Assembly (NCBI GenBank): GCA_016867675.1 | Contig: VGIZ01000003.1 | Coordinates: 1-15,990, forward strand | Length of the DNA: 15,990 nt | Direction of reading: 5' to 3' | From: Candidatus Aenigmatarchaeota archaeon | GTDB taxonomy: Archaea; Aenigmatarchaeota; Aenigmatarchaeia; QMZP01 | Shown: positions 12,384-15,990 of the stretch, piece after piece | Layout: each line of letters begins with the position of its first letter | Numbering within the stretch: position 1 is the stretch's first letter | The notes under the pieces: generated by a model | The model's input: the letters and a program-made list of their open reading frames with translations, nothing else | What the model was told of the DNA's origin: nothing | Database searches by the model: none | Translations under genes and position numbers: made by a program

Positions 12384-12560
12384 TCACGGCCCCTCGAAGC
12401 CGCATTTGCACCTGTAGCTGTTCTCAAGCCGCTTGCAGCTGTCGCAGCGGATTATCTTCTCCTTGCCGCAGCCGGGGCATCTGAACTCCACCCAGTTCCT
12501 GTCAGCCACCACCAGCTTGCCGCAGCTCGTGCATTTCATGGAATCTTTCTTTTCAGCCAT
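12384..12560 (-). CDS. Small zinc-ribbon protein, probably translation-related (HVO_2753-like)
   Basis: This 58-residue protein has four short cysteine pairs: CTSCGK, CPGCGK, CDSCK and CKCG, enough for two zinc sites. It belongs to the archaeal small zinc-finger family often described as a predicted RNA-binding protein involved in translation, which is usually found beside aEF-1 beta, as here. Start ATG 12560 gives MAEKKDSMKCTSCG, the usual family beginning; the frame is open further upstream but that part is not conserved-looking. TATA-like TATAAAAA lies about 25-30 bases upstream on the minus strand (near 12590-12600), which suits a leaderless message from this start. Confidence 0.88.
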   Translation of the reverse strand: MAEKKDSMKCTSCGKLVVADRNWVEFRCPGCGKEKIIRCDSCKRLENSYRCKCGFEGP

Positions 12561-12613
12561 GCAATCAGCTTTAGTCCTTATTGGGCGAGGGGTTTTTATA
12601 CCTTCCACTCATT

Positions 12614-13237
12614 CTATTCCCAAATAAACTGATAATCCCTGAAGCCCTTGTAGCTTATCCTGCCCCTGCTGCGCCGCCACCAGAGCATGAGCAGCGCCCC
12701 CGTGACGATGCCGCCCAGGTGGCCGAAGTTTGCTATGCCCGGCTCAAGCCCCGTTAGCCCGAGGAACAGCTCAAGGCCCGCGAACATTATGACCGCCCAT
12801 TTTGCAGGCAGCGGGAAGAACCCTATTATCCACACGATGTTCCTGGGGTAGAGGAAACCGTAAGCGGTCAGGACCGCGAACACCGCGCCCGATGCCCCCA
12901 GCATCATGACCTCCATGTCGCCGGGCATGACAAGGTATGTGAGGCCCATGTAAAGCAGGGCCGAGCCGACGCCTGATATGAAATAGAGGATGGCAAACCT
13001 CTTCGTGCCAAGGCTGGCCTCGACAGGAAAGCCGAACATCAGCAGCACGAACATGTTGATGGTGATGTGCAGGAAGCCGCCGTGCATGAACATGTACGTC
13101 AGGAATTGCCACCATGCGCCGCTGAAGGCAATTGAAGGTGTGAGTGAGAACAACTCTGTGAAGCCTGGGATAAGGGCTTGGGCTATGAAAAGTGTTATGT
13201 TGGCTGCTACAAGGATTAAGGTCAAATTGAATTTCAT
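12614..13237 (-). CDS. Rhomboid-family intramembrane serine protease
   Basis: This 207-residue membrane protein has six hydrophobic helices, the basic rhomboid core. The catalytic Ser is in GASGAVF near residue 117 and the catalytic His in NFGHLGG near residue 171; the upstream HITINMFVL segment supplies the conserved HxxxN oxyanion residues. Rhomboids cut other membrane proteins within the bilayer; the substrate here is unknown. Both residues of the dyad are present, so it should be active. A TATA-like TAATAAAA lies about 25-28 bases before the ATG. It ends 53 bases before the zinc-ribbon gene, on the same strand. Confidence 0.92.
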   Translation of the reverse strand: MKFNLTLILVAANITLFIAQALIPGFTELFSLTPSIAFSGAWWQFLTYMFMHGGFLHITINMFVLLMFGFPVEASLGTKRFAILYFISGVGSALLYMGLTYLVMPGDMEVMMLGASGAVFAVLTAYGFLYPRNIVWIIGFFPLPAKWAVIMFAGLELFLGLTGLEPGIANFGHLGGIVTGALLMLWWRRSRGRISYKGFRDYQFIWE

Positions 13238-13285
13238 AACAAGATTAAACCTCGGTTTTATTAAAGGACGGGCGGTCGTGACAGC

Positions 13286-14443
13286 CTACTGGCCGCGCCT
13301 CTTTTTCTTCCTGCGCCTGCTCCAGAAATAGTAGCCGACCACTACCACCACGATGACGATGACTATTGCCACGCCTGTGCCGTCGCCGCCGCCCTGCGGG
13401 GCGAAGCTTAGTGACACGTCCCTGGACTCAGAGTTTGATTCCACGCCCGGGCCTATGTATTCCATGCTGAGCGAGCCCTGGCCGCTTAGCACAAGCGGAA
13501 ACTCCAGGGTCGTCTTCTTGTTGGCCTTGAGCGAGCTGATGTAGTCTACGCCTATCAGCTTCCCGCCAACCGTGAGCCTGGCCTCGATGGACTTCGCCTC
13601 TGCGGTCCCCTTGTTCGCGACCTCTATCCTGAGGGTGCCGCTGTCATAGTTCGGCTCCATCTTGATTATATCCATCCTTATGCTGCCCCTGACGGGGAGC
13701 CCTATGCTGAACGTCTTTGAGACTGTGCTGCCGTTCTCGTTCTTGTATGAAGACCTTATTTCCGCGTCATAGGTCTTCTCCTCGGCCGCCGACTCTATGC
13801 TAACCATGAATTCCGAGACCCTGGATTCGCGCGGGGCTATCGTGCCTGCGAAGACGCTGCCCTTTGCGAGCACCGGCTTTATGTATGCGGAGCTGGAGTT
13901 GAGGGTGAGCTGGACGTCCCTTGCGGCGCCGACGCCTATGTTTTCAAATTCAACCAGTATGGCCGCCGTTGCGCCCGGCTCGAGCACCGCGGGCTTGGTT
14001 GTTATGTTCCTGATAATCAGGTTCGGCGCGCCCTCCACATAGACATCAACCGAATATTCGAAATATATGCTGCTCTGCCCAGTCGCATAGACCCTGAAGT
14101 CAACCTCGTACGTGCCTGTCACCGCGTCCGGGTCAACCTGCAGGCGGTATTCAATGGAGTATGAGCTCCGCGGCGCTATCCTGGTTATGTCCTTGGTGAC
14201 ATGCTCGCCCGGAAGCAGCGTGAAGGGAGCCTTTGGAACTATTTCTATTGTTTTGCCCACGGCTTCGTCATTGCCCGTGTTTTCAGCCTGGACTTCGATT
14301 GTGACCAACTTACCCGGCTCCGCCGGATAGGGGCTCTGGCTGGACAGCGCCACGCTTACCGAAGGCCCTGTCGATATGGCTGCCATTGCAGGCTGGAGCA
14401 GCAATACCGACGCCAGAAGTATCCCCAACAAAACCGCTTTCAT
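13286..14443 (-). CDS. Membrane-anchored extracellular protein with CARDB/S-layer-like domains, ABC-transporter partner
   Basis: The 385-residue protein has an N-terminal signal peptide (MKAVLLGILLASVLLLQPAMA), about 330 residues of beta-rich extracellular repeats, and a C-terminal membrane helix (VAIVIVIVVVVVGYYFW) followed by a basic cytoplasmic tail. The repeats look like CARDB-type Ig-like domains of the COG1361 S-layer-related group: ENTGNDEAVGKTIEI, ENIGVGAARDVQL and ANKGTAEAKSIEA share the xNxGxxxA pattern. It lies next to an ABC ATPase and a MacB-type permease on the same strand, a recurring archaeal trio whose cargo is unknown; it may act as the external subunit. Start 14443 is chosen because the signal peptide begins there and GTGAT precedes it; an in-frame ATG at 14467 would add eight residues. 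Confidence 0.78.
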   Translation of the reverse strand: MKAVLLGILLASVLLLQPAMAAISTGPSVSVALSSQSPYPAEPGKLVTIEVQAENTGNDEAVGKTIEIVPKAPFTLLPGEHVTKDITRIAPRSSYSIEYRLQVDPDAVTGTYEVDFRVYATGQSSIYFEYSVDVYVEGAPNLIIRNITTKPAVLEPGATAAILVEFENIGVGAARDVQLTLNSSSAYIKPVLAKGSVFAGTIAPRESRVSEFMVSIESAAEEKTYDAEIRSSYKNENGSTVSKTFSIGLPVRGSIRMDIIKMEPNYDSGTLRIEVANKGTAEAKSIEARLTVGGKLIGVDYISSLKANKKTTLEFPLVLSGQGSLSMEYIGPGVESNSESRDVSLSFAPQGGGDGTGVAIVIVIVVVVVGYYFWSRRRKKKRRGQ

Positions 14444-14479
14444 GCCAATCACAACAATATTGTCCATCGTCCTTATTAA

Positions 14480-15184
14480 TCAGCGCTTCCTTGCCCCGCC
14501 GACTACTGAGCCGTCCCTGAGCCTCACCACGCGGTCGGCTGCCCTGCTCACGTCCTGGTCGTGCGTGACCACTATTATCGTGTATCCGTCCTCCCTGTTC
14601 AGCCTCCTGAGCAGGCCGAGTATCCTGTCGCCGGTCCTGGTGTCGAGGTTCCCCGTGGGCTCGTCGCCGAGTATTATCCTGGGCTCGTTCGCAAGCGCCC
14701 TTGCTATCGCGACCCTCTGCTGCTCGCCGCCCGACATCTGGTTCGGCCTGTTGTTCAGCCTGTGGGAGAGCCCGACGGTCTCAAGGAGCTCCCTGGCGCG
14801 CTTCCGCGCAAGCGCCTTCGGCTTTCCGACCACCCTCATGGCAAGCTCGACGTTCTCAAGCGCGGTGAAGCTGGGCACCAGGTTGTACTGCTGGAATATG
14901 AACCCGATGGTCCGGCCGCGTATCCTTGCCAGCTCGTTGTCGTCGAGGCTTCCGGTGTCCACGCCGTTGAGATAGACCGTGCCTGTGCTCGGCTTCATCA
15001 GGCAGCCGATTATGTCAAGGAGCGTCGTCTTGCCGCTTCCCGAAGGCCCCATTATGGAGACGAAGCTGCCCGCGTCAAAGCATATGTTCACGTCCCTGAG
15101 GACGTGAACCTCCGACGGCAGGCCGCGGTTGTAGTATTTGTTCACGCCCGACACATCCAGAATGCAGCCTTTCCTGCCCGCCAT
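14480..15184 (-). CDS. ABC transporter ATPase, LolD/MacB type
   Basis: This 234-residue ATPase has Walker A GPSGSGKT, the Q-loop in FQQYNLVPSFTALENVELAM, the signature MSGGEQQRVAIARALA, Walker B IILGDEPTGNLD and the switch histidine in VTHDQ. NQMSGGEQQR and DEPTGNLD are the usual forms of the LolD/MacB/FtsE group, which drive permeases that push or extract substrates at the cell surface rather than carry them through a pore. The start at 15184 follows AGGTGAT at good spacing; an in-frame ATG at 15199 would add five residues. It lies between the permease and the surface protein, all on one strand, and should power the permease upstream. An AT-rich 40-base gap before it may hold its own promoter. 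Confidence 0.93.
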   Translation of the reverse strand: MAGRKGCILDVSGVNKYYNRGLPSEVHVLRDVNICFDAGSFVSIMGPSGSGKTTLLDIIGCLMKPSTGTVYLNGVDTGSLDDNELARIRGRTIGFIFQQYNLVPSFTALENVELAMRVVGKPKALARKRARELLETVGLSHRLNNRPNQMSGGEQQRVAIARALANEPRIILGDEPTGNLDTRTGDRILGLLRRLNREDGYTIIVVTHDQDVSRAADRVVRLRDGSVVGGARKR

Positions 15185-15240
15185 GCCAATCACCTGCATC
15201 TTATATTATTGGATTTTTATGATTTTTATTTTACTTTTAC

Positions 15241-15990
15241 TTATTCATATCTGAGCGCCTCCACAGGGTCAAGCCTCGAGGCCTGCCAGGCAGGGTATAT
15301 GCCGCCTATTGCCCCGAGCGCCGCCGCGAAAGCAAGGCCTGCGGCAGCCAGCCCCGGGGTGACCGTGGCTGGTATTGCGCCGCCTGTCAGCACAACAAGC
15401 CCTACGGATGCCACCCATCCCAGGAACACGCCGATGATTCCGCCTATCAGGCTGATTATCACGGATTCCGAGAGTATCTGCAGCAGCACGTACCTGCTTG
15501 TCGCGCCTATGGCCTTCATCGCGCCTATCTCCTTCCTCCTTTCAAGGACCGCCATTACCATGGTGTTCAGCACGCCCAGCCCTCCTATGACAGCCGCTAT
15601 GCCGCCCATCGCGAACATGAAAAGCCTTATCTGGCCGACCACCTCGGAGGCGGTCCTCGCGAAGTCCTTGTCCGTTGTCGCCGAAAGGGTGTCTTCCTCG
15701 TCCTCTATGGCGTCGGCTATCCTTTCAACATCCCTGACGTCCTCGGGCACCACGTACAGAATCTGGTAGCTCTCGGTGCCCAGAAGCTCCTGCATGTCCC
15801 TGACGCTTATCATCGCGCTTGAATCAATGTTTACGTTGTTTGAAAGCTCGAGTATCCCGAGGACCTCGAACTCGGCGTCCTTGATTGTGACGGTGTCGCC
15901 TACCACGAGATTCCTCTCGTCAGCGAACCTTTTGCCGACCACTATGAACCCGGTGTCCTCGGGCTCCAGCTCCCTTCCCGAGTAGAGCCC
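15241..15990 (-). CDS. ABC permease, MacB/FtsX type (N-terminal part outside window)
   Basis: The frame is open to the window edge, so the start is missing and 249 residues are seen. The first part is the end of the extracellular MacB-PCD domain (VGKRFADERNLVVGDTVTI, EVLGILELSN). The second part is the FtsX-like membrane domain with three helices: GQIRLFMFAMGGIAAVIGGLG, then the typical ERRKEIGAMKAIGATSRYVLLQ coupling loop that docks onto the ATPase, then two helices ending in WQASRLDPVEALRYE. In bacteria such proteins export peptides, lipoproteins or antibiotics, or work as mechanotransmitters. The substrate here is unknown. The C-terminus ends 56 bases before the ATPase start. Confidence 0.9.
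   Translation of the reverse strand, partial: GLYSGRELEPEDTGFIVVGKRFADERNLVVGDTVTIKDAEFEVLGILELSNNVNIDSSAMISVRDMQELLGTESYQILYVVPEDVRDVERIADAIEDEEDTLSATTDKDFARTASEVVGQIRLFMFAMGGIAAVIGGLGVLNTMVMAVLERRKEIGAMKAIGATSRYVLLQILSESVIISLIGGIIGVFLGWVASVGLVVLTGGAIPATVTPGLAAAGLAFAAALGAIGGIYPAWQASRLDPVEALRYE

Noticed and set aside
14561..15769. 402-codon plus-strand ORF opposite the ABC genes
   Set aside because: It is a shadow of GC-rich codons: proline, arginine and histidine-rich with no motif, while the minus strand encodes clear ABC ATPase and permease motifs.
1..15990. CRISPR array, rRNA, inteins or insertion sequences
   Set aside because: No regularly spaced repeats, no rRNA-like conserved segments, no intein splice blocks and no transposase frames were found.

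Overview
The window is archaeal chromosome. It carries archaeal replication factor C large subunit, aIF2-beta, aEF-1-beta, an archaeal lipid UbiA-type prenyltransferase, RtcB with archease, and promoters with TATA boxes about 25 bases before start codons. FtsZ is present. Non-canonical bulge-helix-bulge (BHB) introns suggest a DPANN-type or other deep archaeal lineage, but the window alone cannot fix the taxon. Most of it is GC-rich; two stretches (about 3262-3664 and 10460-11950) are visibly AT-richer and look acquired.

Layout. 1-1743 (+): end of a thioredoxin reductase, then rfcL. 1740-3076 (-): a HAD-family and an HD-domain protein, divergent from a tRNA-Arg(GCG) at 3117-3259. That tRNA is broken by two introns, and a 416-bp insertion bounded by a 12-bp copy of the tRNA 3' end follows it. 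3691-8935 (-): a long, tightly packed gene series, read as upstream ORF, aIF2-beta, metallo-beta-lactamase-fold protein, archease, rtcB, UbiA prenyltransferase, aminotransferase. 8936-9332: divergent promoter region with several inverted repeats. 9333-10451 (+): ftsZ. 10525-11926 (-): a DNA methyltransferase and an HNH nuclease, probably a restriction-modification pair. 12028-13237 (-): rhomboid protease, zinc-ribbon protein, aEF-1-beta. 13286-15990 (-): a MacB-like ABC permease (partial), its ATPase, and a membrane-anchored surface protein.

Main discovery. The rtcB gene (tRNA-splicing ligase) is split by 34 nt that put the two halves out of frame. Removing exactly positions 7112-7145 restores the conserved HWGYG region, and the flanking RNA folds into a BHB with both cuts falling between the second and third bulge nucleotides. 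This looks like a protein-coding intron in the gene for the ligase that joins such exons, directly downstream of its partner archease, so self-regulation is plausible. The tRNA-Arg has two further BHB introns, at positions 15/16 and 59/60. The 416-bp insertion encodes one unrecognised 93-residue protein, has 13-bp palindromic inverted repeats near each end and no recombinase, and looks like a non-autonomous tRNA-targeted element.
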